From an uncultured Collinsella sp. (GTDB taxonomy: Bacteria > Actinomycetota > Coriobacteriia > Coriobacteriales > Coriobacteriaceae), in contig CATXID010000006.1 in assembly GCA_958369225.1 (NCBI GenBank), positions 1 through 64,000 of the forward strand: 64,000 bases of DNA, written 5' to 3'. The translations under genes were made by a program, and so were the position numbers. This document shows, piece after piece, positions 25,789 to 34,116 of the stretch (within the stretch, counting starts at the first letter, position 1; the number at the start of each line of letters is the position of its first letter). Under the pieces are notes generated by a model. It saw nothing but the letters and a program-made list of their open reading frames with translations, was not told the DNA's origin and searched no databases.

Positions 25789-27249
25789 TTAGTAACCCTG
25801 GCCGTAGCCCTGGCCCTGACCCTGCTGGCCCAGCAGCTCCTCCAGATACTGGCGCAGCTGCTCGTCGGTAATACCGCCGTTGCCGGTGTCGGTCGAACTG
25901 TCGTCCTGCTGTTGGTTCTGCAGCTCTTCATCGGAGCCCAGCTCGACGGTGACCTTCTTCTCGTCCTTGCCGCGCATGAGCGTAATCTCGACCTTCTCGC
26001 CCACCTCGTGGCTGCGCAGCGCGATGATCAGGCCATCGGCGCTCGTAATCTCGTCGTCGCCCAGTTTGGTAATGACATCGCCCTCCTGGATGCCGGCCTT
26101 GGCGGCGGGGCCATCCTCAACGACACTCGCCACATACGCGCCGCTATCGGTGCTCAGCTTGTTGGTGCGGGCGTTAAGCGCATTGACGCTCGAAAGCGTA
26201 GCGCCCAGGTACGGATGCACCGGCGTCTTGCCGTCGATGATCTGGTCGGCAATGTCCTTGGCGTAGTTAACGGGAATGGCAAAGCCCACGCCCGAGCTGG
26301 AGCCCGAGTAGCTCTCGATGAGCGAGTTAATACCCACGAGCTCACCGTTGTCGTTGACGAGCGCGCCGCCGGAGTTGCCCGGGTTGATAGCGGCATCGGT
26401 CTGGATCATGTTGGCGTAGATGGTGTTGCCGCTGGTAGAGCTCATGGCCGTGGAGCGGTACAGCGCCGACACGATGCCCGTGGAGACAGATTGCTCGTTG
26501 CCGAACGGCGAGCCGATGGCCATGACCCACTCGCCCACGTTGAGCTTGGAGGAGTCGCCGATCTCGATCGGCGTGAGCTTGGAGGCGTCGGCGTCCTTGA
26601 GCTTGATGACGGCAAGGTCGCTCGAGGCATCGTTGCCCACGAACTCGGCCTCGTAGGTGGTGCCGTCGTCCATGGTCACCACGTACTGGTCATAGCCATC
26701 GACCACGTGGTTGTTGGTGAGGATATGGCCCTCGGTATCGAGCACAACGCCCGAGCCGACGCTGCCCGAGCTGTCCGACTCGTCGGCAGACTGCGAAAGC
26801 GAGCCATTCTGGCTACCGCTCGAAGTGGCGGTGATGGAAACGACGGAGGGCAACGCCTTGGCAGAAACGGCCTCGGCCAGCGTGGTGTCCTCGGAGTCGA
26901 TGGTGATCTTTTGCGTCGATGAACCCGAGGCACCCGCCGTCACGGCATTCTTGCCGCCGCCAATGTTGAGCGTGCCGCTCATAATGAGCGCAATGACCAG
27001 CAGGGCGCCACAGGCGCAGCCGGCGAGCGCCGTAATAAAGATCGGCAGCTTTTTGGTCTTGGTCTTGACCACCGTGTGCTTGTTTACAACCTGCTGGCTG
27101 CCCAGCGGCTTTCCGGTCTGCGTGTCGTAGGCCTGCACGTAGGGAATGTTGCTGTCGGCAGGCGTCGACTCCACCTGCACGCGCGGCTGCTGCTGGGTCT
27201 CGCCGGCATTGCCCGCATCCTGGGGACGCTGGGAATCGTACTCGCTCAT
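25789..27249 (-). CDS. HtrA/DegP-like membrane-anchored serine protease
   Basis: 486 residues. A disordered N-terminus (1-65) is followed by a membrane anchor (about 68-92), a trypsin-like domain with His181 (TNNHVVDG), Asp211 (SSDLAVIK) and Ser293 (NPGNSGGAL), and a PDZ domain (about 365-450). The tail is rich in Gly, Gln and Tyr (GQGQGYGQGY). It degrades or refolds damaged proteins outside the membrane. Start ATG 27249 with GAAAGGA upstream; the frame to 27288 crosses a terminator hairpin and is rejected. Single gene with its own terminator. Confidence 0.93.
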   Translation of the reverse strand: MSEYDSQRPQDAGNAGETQQQPRVQVESTPADSNIPYVQAYDTQTGKPLGSQQVVNKHTVVKTKTKKLPIFITALAGCACGALLVIALIMSGTLNIGGGKNAVTAGASGSSTQKITIDSEDTTLAEAVSAKALPSVVSITATSSGSQNGSLSQSADESDSSGSVGSGVVLDTEGHILTNNHVVDGYDQYVVTMDDGTTYEAEFVGNDASSDLAVIKLKDADASKLTPIEIGDSSKLNVGEWVMAIGSPFGNEQSVSTGIVSALYRSTAMSSTSGNTIYANMIQTDAAINPGNSGGALVNDNGELVGINSLIESYSGSSSGVGFAIPVNYAKDIADQIIDGKTPVHPYLGATLSSVNALNARTNKLSTDSGAYVASVVEDGPAAKAGIQEGDVITKLGDDEITSADGLIIALRSHEVGEKVEITLMRGKDEKKVTVELGSDEELQNQQQDDSSTDTGNGGITDEQLRQYLEELLGQQGQGQGYGQGY

Positions 27250-27278
27250 AGCTGCGATCCTTTCGTCAAATAACCAAA

Positions 27279-27302
27279 GGCCCGCCAAACATGTGGCGGG
27301 CC
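27279..27302 (-). terminator. Hairpin in the htrA leader, likely terminator of the glnA operon
   Basis: GGCCCGCC / GGCGGGCC with eight-base loop, followed on the minus strand by TTTGGTTATTTG. It stands between the regulator gene at 27458 and htrA. Confidence 0.65.
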
Positions 27303-27420
27303 ATCATTGTTCACGTTGAGTTGTACCCCAATATGCGGGCGCAAGTGTATGAGAACGCAATCTTTTAGGAAGGCTTAAGTTCTGTTACAGATTCGAGGGG
27401 AACCCGCACCCGCGTCAAAA

Positions 27421-27453
27421 CCACCACAAAGGTGCCTGTCCCCTTTGTGGTGG
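27421..27453. repeat. Palindromic repeat, family A copy 5
   Basis: CCACCACAAAG / CTTTGTGGTGG (11 bp perfect) with loop GTGCCTGTCCC. It starts five bases beyond the regulator stop codon. Compared with copies 1-3 both members of one base pair have changed next to the loop (A-T to G-C). Confidence 0.88.
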
Positions 27454-27457
27454 AAAT

Positions 27458-28120
27458 CTAGTCCTTAAACAGATAGCCCACGCCGCGGACGGTGGTGATG
27501 TGTGCCGCGATCTGCGGGCCCACCTTGGAGCGGATGCGTCGGATGTGCACGTCGACGGTGCGCGTGCCGCCGCAGTACTCAAAGCCCCACACGCGGTGCA
27601 GCAGCACCTCTCGGCTGTAGGCGCGGTTGGGGTGCGTCGCCAAAAAGCTCAGCAGCGAGTACTCCATCAGCGTCAGGTCAATGGGCTCGTTATCGAGTGT
27701 CACCTGGTAGGTAGCCAGGTTGATCTCGAGGTTATCGATGTTGAGCACATCGTCGGCGGTGACGGTCTCCTCCTCGCCCATCAGGCGCTGCGCGCGAGCC
27801 TTGAGCTCGTTGGGTGTCGCCGTGGGGCATACAAAGTCAGCATGCGTATGATTGGGCAGACGCAGGGTACCGAGCGTCTCGTCGTCGACGATCACCAGCA
27901 TGGGGACGCCGCCGCGGTCGTCGAGCCACTTGGCAATCTGATCAATGCGGTCGCTGCGGATGCCATCGGAATCGAGGATCAGCAGGTCAAAGTCGTGCGC
28001 CGCAGTCGGCGAATCGGGGGTAGCCAGGCTCACCTCGACACCCAGGGTGGTCGTCAAGCTGCGGGCAAACTCGTGGAAGCGCGTCGTGCGCGCCATGAAC
28101 AGGGCACTCTTTTCGGACAT
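27458..28120 (-). CDS. OmpR-family orphan response regulator, GlnR-like
   Basis: 220 residues: N-terminal receiver-like domain (about 10-110) and a C-terminal winged helix (about 125-218, ending in the typical TVRGVGYLFKD). The receiver is atypical: the usual acidic pocket is reduced to DLLILDSDG, and there is no sensor kinase nearby. This and its place directly after glnA match actinobacterial GlnR, the nitrogen regulator that works without phosphorylation. Start ATG 28120 with TTGGAGG upstream. It is 50 bp after glnA and likely co-transcribed. Nitrogen control is inferred from context. Confidence 0.75.
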   Translation of the reverse strand: MSEKSALFMARTTRFHEFARSLTTTLGVEVSLATPDSPTAAHDFDLLILDSDGIRSDRIDQIAKWLDDRGGVPMLVIVDDETLGTLRLPNHTHADFVCPTATPNELKARAQRLMGEEETVTADDVLNIDNLEINLATYQVTLDNEPIDLTLMEYSLLSFLATHPNRAYSREVLLHRVWGFEYCGGTRTVDVHIRRIRSKVGPQIAAHITTVRGVGYLFKD

Positions 28121-28170
28121 ATCGGCCTCCAAAGAAATGAGCTCAATCGTACTGGAACAAGCCAGCGCGA

Positions 28171-29508
28171 TTAGGAGTTCGCCAGGTAGTGCTTGATCTC
28201 CCACTCGGTGATCGTAGACTCAAACTTATGCCACTCGGCGCGCTTCTTTTTGAGGAAGAAGCTGTGGATGTGCTCGCCGAGGGCGTCCTTCATAAACTGC
28301 GAGTCCTCAAACACGTCGAGCGCCTCTTTGAGCGAGCGCGGCAGCGGCGTGTAGCCGGCCTCGACCATCTGACGGTCGGTAAGCTTGAGCGTCTCGGCCG
28401 TGGCCTCGGGCGGGAGCTCCAGCTTGCGCTCGATGCCGTCCAGACCAGCCGCCAGCGTGACGGCGTTGACCAGGTACGGGTTGGCCATGGGGTCGGGGCT
28501 GCGCAGCTCGATGCGCGTGGACAGCTGCTTGCCGGGCTTGTAGACCGGGATGCGGACCATACTCGCGCGGTTGCGCAGACCCCACGTGGCGTACTGCGGC
28601 ACGGAGTCGCCACCCGTGGTGATGCGCTTGTACGAGTTGACCGTGGGGTTGGTGATGGCGCTGATCTCGCGCGCGTGCGCCAGGATGCCGGCCATGTAGT
28701 GCTTGGCGATATCGGAGAGGTGGTACTTCTCGTCGTCCTCGCCCCAAAAGACGTTGTTGCCGTCATGGTCGAACAGCGACTGGCACAAGAACATAGCGCT
28801 GCCGTCCTCGCCCGCCAGCGGCTTGGGCATAAAGGAGGCGTGGCAACCGCTCTCGTAAGCCTGCTGCTTAATGATGAGTTTGGCCGTAGTGATGGCGTCG
28901 GACATGCTCAGGGCCTCGGCGTGGCGCAGGCTCATGCCGTGCTGCGAGCGGCCGGCGGCGTGGAAGGTGTACTCCACGGGCACGGACATCTTCTCGAGCG
29001 TGAGGACCGTGTTGCGACGCAAGTCGCGAGCGGCATCGCTCACCGAAAGATCGAAGTAGCCCACGTTGTCGAGCGGCTCGGGGGTGTGCTCGTCGGGGAA
29101 GTAGTAATACTCCAGCTCGGCGCCCACGTTGAGCAGGTAGCCGGCCTTCTCGGCCTTGTAGAACATGCGGCGCAGGGCATCGCGCGGGTCGCCGGCAAAG
29201 GGTTTGCGATCGGGAGTGCACACGTCGCAGAACACGCGGGCGACGCCGTTGTGGCTCGGGCGCCACGGCAGAATCTGGAAGGTCGAAGCATCGGGAAATG
29301 CGAGCATGTCGGCTTCCTCGGGCGTGGCAAAGCCCTCGATGGCAGAGCCGTCAAAGCCAATACCCTCCTCAAAAGCGACCTCGAGGTCCTCGGGGCTAAT
29401 GGCAAAGTTCTTGAGGCGGCCGAGAATGTCGACAAACCACAGACGCACAAAGCGGATGTCACGCTGCTCTACGGAACGGAGTACGTAATCGATGTTCTGC
29501 TGGTTCAT
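28171..29508 (-). CDS. glnA: Glutamine synthetase family protein, atypical metal site
   Basis: 445 residues, the length of a type I-alpha glutamine synthetase (glutamate + NH3 + ATP to glutamine). N-terminal beta-grasp with GIGFDGSAIEGF (about 49-60), catalytic part with ELEYYYF (131-137), NPTVNSYKR (287-295), LRNRASMVRIP and RIELRSPDP. However, where known enzymes read HEVAPGQHEI this one reads HAAGRSQHGM (Ala184 and Gly191 at the two Glu positions), and the GSGMH histidine is Phe240 (GSAMFLC). So three of six canonical metal ligands are missing while E131/E133 and E334 remain. It may have altered catalysis or another substrate. No C-terminal adenylylation tyrosine motif was seen. A GlnR-like box lies upstream. 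Confidence 0.85.
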   Translation of the reverse strand: MNQQNIDYVLRSVEQRDIRFVRLWFVDILGRLKNFAISPEDLEVAFEEGIGFDGSAIEGFATPEEADMLAFPDASTFQILPWRPSHNGVARVFCDVCTPDRKPFAGDPRDALRRMFYKAEKAGYLLNVGAELEYYYFPDEHTPEPLDNVGYFDLSVSDAARDLRRNTVLTLEKMSVPVEYTFHAAGRSQHGMSLRHAEALSMSDAITTAKLIIKQQAYESGCHASFMPKPLAGEDGSAMFLCQSLFDHDGNNVFWGEDDEKYHLSDIAKHYMAGILAHAREISAITNPTVNSYKRITTGGDSVPQYATWGLRNRASMVRIPVYKPGKQLSTRIELRSPDPMANPYLVNAVTLAAGLDGIERKLELPPEATAETLKLTDRQMVEAGYTPLPRSLKEALDVFEDSQFMKDALGEHIHSFFLKKKRAEWHKFESTITEWEIKHYLANS

Positions 29509-29573
29509 GTCGCTCCCCTTTCTTTCGGGCGGGTTTCGACTGGTCTATATCGCAGATACTATCGCAGAAAAAT

Positions 29574-29589
29574 GTTTCCGCAGGGTTAA
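29574..29589 (-). promoter_or_regulatory. Candidate GlnR box upstream of glnA
   Basis: On the minus strand the sequence reads TTAAC, six bases, GAAAC, which fits the actinobacterial GlnR consensus (GTnAC-n6-GAAAC) except at the first base. It is about 70 bp upstream of the glnA start; a possible -10 (GATAGT) follows. Confidence 0.4.
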
Positions 29590-29642
29590 AGCGTATCAAG
29601 CGCTCAAAAAACGTGCGCGAACAGGCAGTTGCAAACGAGCGG

Positions 29643-30665
29643 CTAGCGCGAGGTCGATGCGCGGCGTTCGATGTGGCCGGGGATCTCGATGCGTTTGGGG
29701 GCGAGCTTTGCGGCCTCGCCCACCGTGGTGGTGACAACGTCGATGCGCTCGGACAGGCGCTCGACCGCGCGCTCGGCGATGGTGAGGGTGTCCTGCGCGG
29801 CCGTCGTGACTCCGCCAAAGAGCACATGGTTCCAGGGATAGTCGTCAAACGTTGCGATTTTAAGGCCAGCCGGCAACGAAGGTCCCAACTGCGCCAGCGC
29901 CTCGGTCAGACGCAGGAAGACCAGAGCGTTGACAGCAATGAGGCCGAGCTTTTTGCCTGCATAGCCGCGGATGGTCTCGTCCAAACGGCCAACGCCCGTG
30001 GCACCGCCATCGACCAGGGTAACGACCTCGCCCGCAAGACCGCGGCGCGAAAGCTCGTCGGCAAAGGCCTCGGCGCGCTCTCGACGCACGGGGCTGTCGT
30101 CGCTCGCCTCGGTGAGCATGCACAGGCGCTCACAGCCCGCAGCGGCGAGCTCGTCTACCAAGCCAGCGACCAGCTCACGGTTGTTAGATGTCACCAGATC
30201 GACACCGCCATCGGCAACATCGCGGTCGAGCAGCACAACGGGCAGACGTCCCGCTGCCGCGGCGATCGCCTCGTCATTGTCTCCGCAGGTGTTGACGACC
30301 AGGCCGTCCACGCCGGCATCGATAAGTTTGGTGAGCGATTCGGCCTCTTTAGCGGGGTCGTTGCCGCTAATGGCCGTCATGAGCGAGCAGCCGCGCGCGG
30401 CGGCGCTGGCGGAAAGCCCTTCGAGCATGGCACTCGAGAACGGGTTGGCGATGTCGGCCAGGATCACGCCGATGAGGTTGGTGCGCGAGCTGCGCAGATT
30501 GCGCGCGGCGGCACGCGGGCGATAGCCGGTGCGCTCGATGACCTCGGCAATGCGGGCACGGGTCTCCTCGGTCATTTGCCCGGGACGGTTGTTGAGATAG
30601 CGCGAGACCGTGGCCGGGCTCACGCCCGCCTCGGCGGCAATGTCCTTGATTCTCATCTGCGCCAT
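29643..30665 (-). CDS. LacI-family transcriptional regulator
   Basis: 340 residues: helix-turn-helix (IKDIAAEAGVSPATVSRYLNN, about 6-26), hinge helix with RAAARNLRSS, and a periplasmic-binding-like sugar-sensing domain (about 60-330). ATG 30665 is preceded only by a weak GGGG; the next Met (MRIKD) is an alternative. Its target is not apparent: neighbours on both sides are regulators or glnA, all on the same strand. Single gene. Confidence 0.88.
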   Translation of the reverse strand: MAQMRIKDIAAEAGVSPATVSRYLNNRPGQMTEETRARIAEVIERTGYRPRAAARNLRSSRTNLIGVILADIANPFSSAMLEGLSASAAARGCSLMTAISGNDPAKEAESLTKLIDAGVDGLVVNTCGDNDEAIAAAAGRLPVVLLDRDVADGGVDLVTSNNRELVAGLVDELAAAGCERLCMLTEASDDSPVRRERAEAFADELSRRGLAGEVVTLVDGGATGVGRLDETIRGYAGKKLGLIAVNALVFLRLTEALAQLGPSLPAGLKIATFDDYPWNHVLFGGVTTAAQDTLTIAERAVERLSERIDVVTTTVGEAAKLAPKRIEIPGHIERRASTSR

Positions 30666-30789
30666 AACGCACCCCGTTTCCCAATTGTCAGCAGCCTGAG
30701 CCATTTTAGGCATTTTTTAAAATACTCGGTTGCAAAACGCTGTAGGTGAGCAGCATCGTTTTTGCGTCTCGAGCAGATGCGGTGATGGG

Positions 30790-31482
30790 CTAGATAGACG
30801 AGTCTTTAGACAGCTCAAAATAGTCGGGATGCAAGGCGATAACCGGACCTTGCTCTTCGGGCATCAGGTGCAAGTGCGTCTCTGCCAGATAGCTCGCCGC
30901 GTCGGTATCGCCCCTCTTAATGGCCTCGAGAATCCGGCGATGCTGCCGACGAATCGGCTCCCAATCCAAATCCTGCGACACCATACGCAACCAGTTGTAT
31001 CGCTCAAAATGCGTGTTGACGCTCTTCATCCAATCCCACAGCATGTGACGGCCAGCAATCTCAAAACACGTCTCATGGAACAGGTTGTCCAGGTCAAAGA
31101 AACGACGTGTTTCGCTATGGTCGAGCGACTCGGACTCGGCAAGAATCTGCTCAAGCCGATGCTTTTGCTCGGGCGAGGCGGCCGAACAGCATTTAATAAG
31201 CACGCTTCTCTCGAGTTTCTCGCGCAAGAAACATGCGTTCTCAGCGCGCTCCATGCTGATTTTTGAGACATAGGTGCCGCTTTTGGGACGCGTTTCCACC
31301 AGTTCCTGCTCACGCAAGCGCACAAAAGACTCGCGAATGGGCGTGCGCCCGATTCCCGTCTCCTTTTCCAGACCAATCGCCGAAAGGCGCGTGCCGGGTT
31401 TGAGCTCGGCATAGATGATCTTGGAGCGCAATGCGTTGTATGCCTGATCTTGCAGGCTCTGATAATGCTGGTGCTGTTCCAT
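30790..31482 (-). CDS. GntR-family regulator, FCD (FadR-like) type
   Basis: 230 residues with a GntR winged helix (about 10-75, including GIGRTPIRESFVRLREQELVETRPKSGTYV) and an all-helical FCD effector domain containing DLDNLFHETCFEIAGR and HRRILEAIKRGD, whose acidic and His residues usually bind a metal and a carboxylic acid. Start ATG 31482 with GAGGG upstream. It lies downstream of the flavin reductase gene on the same strand, about 200 bp apart and after a hairpin. It may regulate that gene, in line with an acid-type effector. Confidence 0.87.
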   Translation of the reverse strand: MEQHQHYQSLQDQAYNALRSKIIYAELKPGTRLSAIGLEKETGIGRTPIRESFVRLREQELVETRPKSGTYVSKISMERAENACFLREKLERSVLIKCCSAASPEQKHRLEQILAESESLDHSETRRFFDLDNLFHETCFEIAGRHMLWDWMKSVNTHFERYNWLRMVSQDLDWEPIRRQHRRILEAIKRGDTDAASYLAETHLHLMPEEQGPVIALHPDYFELSKDSSI

Positions 31483-31600
31483 AAAGCCCTCGGATGAAGC
31501 TCACGGTTTGTCGAATATCACCACGTAATACTATCGCATCCCACATTCCCTCAGTTGCGGTGAAATAGGGCGCGCTCGCGTCGCCATGATCACAAGAGCA

Positions 31601-31635
31601 AGCGGCGGCATCCCGAAATCCGGGACGCCGCCGCT
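31601..31635 (-). terminator. Hairpin between the flavin reductase and GntR genes
   Basis: AGCGGCGGC / GCCGCCGCT extended by TCCCG/CGGGA, a strong stem. On the minus strand it is followed only by TGCTCTTG, on the plus strand by GTTTTGC. A family-A-like motif ACACCTGTCCC is close by (31659-31674), without a convincing stem. Confidence 0.6.
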
Positions 31636-31688
31636 GTTTTGCTATCGGATGGCGCAGAGACACCTGTCCCCCACGCACAAAGGGTTGA

Positions 31689-33638
31689 CTAGAGCTCGCA
31701 GGCAACCTTGTAGCCATCGCCGATGGCGTCGCGGATGTTGCCGCACTTGTTGGCATCGCCCAGCACGTGGACAGCAACGCCAGCAGCGGCAAGGTCGTCG
31801 GCCAGCTTGGTGTTGGGACGATAACCCATGGCAAGCACCAGCGTATCGGCATCGGCGATGGTGTGGACCTCGCCGTCCTTTTCGTAGCTGATAGTGTCCT
31901 CGGTGATCTCGGTCACCTTGGCCTCGGTCAGCACGTGGACGCCCTTGGAGAGCATGCGCGTGATGAGCACCGCGCGACCGGCGCCACCCTCGTTGGCGGC
32001 GAGCGTCTTGGTCATCTCGATAACAGTGACATCGCGGTTGGCCGGCGACAGGTCGTTGACCAACGGGGCCAGGTAATCGGCCGTCTCGCAGCCGACGGTG
32101 CCGCCGCCCACGATAACGATCTTCTTGCCCGGGAAAGCCTTACCACCCAGCAGGTCGTCAGCCGTCATAACCTGCTTAAAGCCCTGCATGAAGGCCGGGG
32201 CGATGGGCTCGGCGCCATAAGCTAGGACGACCTCGTAGCCGGCGTAGTCACGCTGAATGTCCTCGGCAGTAAGCTCGGTGCCAAAGACGCACTTCACGCC
32301 GACCTCGGCCAGGCGACGATACTGATACTTGATCACGCGGGTGAGTTCCTGCTTTGCCGGTGGAACGGCCGCGATGCGCATCTCGCCGCCCGGTTCGTCC
32401 TGCTTATCCACGAGCACCACGTTGTGGCCGCGCTTGGCGGCAATGTAGGCTGCCTCCATGCCCGCGGGACCGGCACCCACAACCAGTACGTTCTTGGCCT
32501 CGGCGGCAGGCTCGTAGCCAGCCTCGTCGCGCTCCACGTCCGGGTTGACGGTGCAGGAGATGCGCTTGCCAAACATAATGCCGTTCAGGCAGCGCAGGCA
32601 GCCGATGCAGGGGCGGATGTCGTCGGCGTTGCCGGCAGCGGCCTTATTGCAGAACTCGGCATCGCACAGATTGGCGCGGCCCATCATGCAGATGTCGGCA
32701 GCGCCGTCCTCGATCAGCTCCTCGGCGATCCAGGCCTCGTTAATGCGGCCGACCGTGGCAACGGGAATGTTCACGTGCTTCTTAATCTCACGCGAGCAAG
32801 CGGCGTGCGAGGCCTGCTGCGTGCCGGCGGCGGGAATTGCGGAGCCGCGCTTGATGGTGGTGCCGCCCGACACGTGAATCATGTCGACACCGGCCTTCTC
32901 CAGGCGACGCGAGACGTAGATCATGTCGTTGAGGGTCAGGCCGCCATCGGTGTACTCATCGCCCGAGATACGGACGTCGATGATAAAGTCCTTGCCGCAG
33001 CGCTCGCGAATCTCGGCGATGACCTCGAGCAAAAAGCGCATGCGGGCATCGAGCGAGCCGCCGTACTCATCGGTACGCTTGTTATAGAGCGGGGTCAAAA
33101 AGCCGCCGAGCATGCCGTGGGCGTGCGCCGCATGAACCTCGACGCCATCGACGCCGGCCTTCTGCATGCGCACGGCAGCGTCGCCAAACTGATGCGTGAG
33201 CTCGTGGATCTCGTCGACCGTGATGGGGCGCGGCGCCTCGCGGGCGTAAGACGGGCCCACAAAGGACGGAGCGATCAGGCGCGGCGTGCCCGGAATGTTA
33301 AAGGCCATGTAGGCGGGGTGGAAGAGCTGCGGCATGATCTTGCAGCCATACTCGTGGACGGCCGCGGCGAGCTTTTCCCAGCCGGGGATAAATGTGTCGT
33401 CGTAGCAGCACATGTCACCCGGCAGATAGGTATAGGTGGGCTCGACCGTCACGACCTCGGTGATGATCAGGCCCACGCCGCCCTTGGCGCGGGCACGGTA
33501 ATGATCGACCAAGTCGTCGGTCACATAGCCATGATCGGCCAGGTTGGTGGACACCGGCGGCATAAAGACGCGGTTCTTGACCTCGGTCGTACCGACCTTG
33601 ATCGGGCTAAAGAGCATCGGGTAGGCATAGGACTCCAT
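31689..33638 (-). CDS. NADH:flavin oxidoreductase of the 2-enoate/dienoyl-CoA reductase type
   Basis: 649 residues: FMN-binding TIM barrel of the old yellow enzyme family (about 5-340, with HAAHAHGMLGGFL near 170), cysteines for an Fe-S cluster (Cys344, 347, 350, 362; CIGCLRC), and C-terminal FAD/NAD-binding domains (VLVVGAGPAGMEAAYIAA near 385 and IVIVGGGTVGCETADYL near 530). This build is shared by 2-enoate reductases, 2,4-dienoyl-CoA reductase and the BaiCD/BaiH bile-acid enzymes of gut anaerobes. It would reduce an activated C=C bond; the substrate is unknown. Start ATG 33638 with AAAGGA upstream; the frame to 33719 lacks a site. Confidence 0.9.
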   Translation of the reverse strand: MESYAYPMLFSPIKVGTTEVKNRVFMPPVSTNLADHGYVTDDLVDHYRARAKGGVGLIITEVVTVEPTYTYLPGDMCCYDDTFIPGWEKLAAAVHEYGCKIMPQLFHPAYMAFNIPGTPRLIAPSFVGPSYAREAPRPITVDEIHELTHQFGDAAVRMQKAGVDGVEVHAAHAHGMLGGFLTPLYNKRTDEYGGSLDARMRFLLEVIAEIRERCGKDFIIDVRISGDEYTDGGLTLNDMIYVSRRLEKAGVDMIHVSGGTTIKRGSAIPAAGTQQASHAACSREIKKHVNIPVATVGRINEAWIAEELIEDGAADICMMGRANLCDAEFCNKAAAGNADDIRPCIGCLRCLNGIMFGKRISCTVNPDVERDEAGYEPAAEAKNVLVVGAGPAGMEAAYIAAKRGHNVVLVDKQDEPGGEMRIAAVPPAKQELTRVIKYQYRRLAEVGVKCVFGTELTAEDIQRDYAGYEVVLAYGAEPIAPAFMQGFKQVMTADDLLGGKAFPGKKIVIVGGGTVGCETADYLAPLVNDLSPANRDVTVIEMTKTLAANEGGAGRAVLITRMLSKGVHVLTEAKVTEITEDTISYEKDGEVHTIADADTLVLAMGYRPNTKLADDLAAAGVAVHVLGDANKCGNIRDAIGDGYKVACEL

Positions 33639-33740
33639 ACAGGGTTCCTTTCGTTTGAGCCGCTCGGCGGCAGTTGCTAACGTACTTATCGTATCAGCAA
33701 CTGCCGTATCCGCAGTCATATATGCTCAAACGCCGGTCGG

Positions 33741-33941
33741 CTAATGAATACCGCGGCCCAAGTCTTCGGCGATTTTGTCCACGCCCTTAAGCGCGGCGCA
33801 CGTCTTTTTGTTGGAGCAATGCCCCGTGCAAACGCCACCCTGAGCGCAGTCGGCGCAGGTGCCCTTGCGGTAGATGCGCACGCACACGGCGACAAACGCA
33901 ATACCGATAACAGCCAGTACAACAATATCGATAGGTGCCAT
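33741..33941 (-). CDS. FeoB-associated Cys-rich membrane protein
   Basis: 66 residues. One N-terminal membrane helix (IDIVVLAVIGIAFVAVCVRIY) precedes a Cys cluster (CADCAQGGVCTGHCSNKKTC, five Cys with one His). The same combination is seen in small proteins encoded next to feoB in Firmicutes and other anaerobes, perhaps serving as the FeoC-like partner. GAGGAGG is six bases upstream of the ATG. It follows feoB by 175 bp, beyond the feoB terminator. Confidence 0.82.
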   Translation of the reverse strand: MAPIDIVVLAVIGIAFVAVCVRIYRKGTCADCAQGGVCTGHCSNKKTCAALKGVDKIAEDLGRGIH

Positions 33942-33991
33942 AGCAAGCCTCCTCTAGTTAACCATAACTTACTTTACCCCATTCTCCACCT

Positions 33992-34018
33992 ACCAAATAG
34001 GGACAGGTTTGTTTTGGT
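33992..34018. repeat. Short palindrome with inverted family A loop
   Basis: ACCAAA / TTTGGT arms enclose TAGGGACAGGTTTGT, which is the reverse complement of the CCTGTCCC motif. It is between feoB and the small partner gene, after the feoB terminator. Confidence 0.55.
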
Positions 34019-34058
34019 CGGTTTTATCTGCGTAAACGCCACATCTCCCCCACCAAAA

Positions 34059-34087
34059 AGCCCGAGTGTCGCTGGGACACCCGGGCT
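34059..34087 (-). terminator. Rho-independent terminator of feoB
   Basis: AGCCCGAGTGTC / GGACACCCGGGCT stem, followed on the minus strand by TTTTTGG, 30 bases beyond the feoB stop. Confidence 0.85.
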
Positions 34088-34116
34088 CGTGGAAAGGGGT
34101 TAATCCTTATTCGGAC

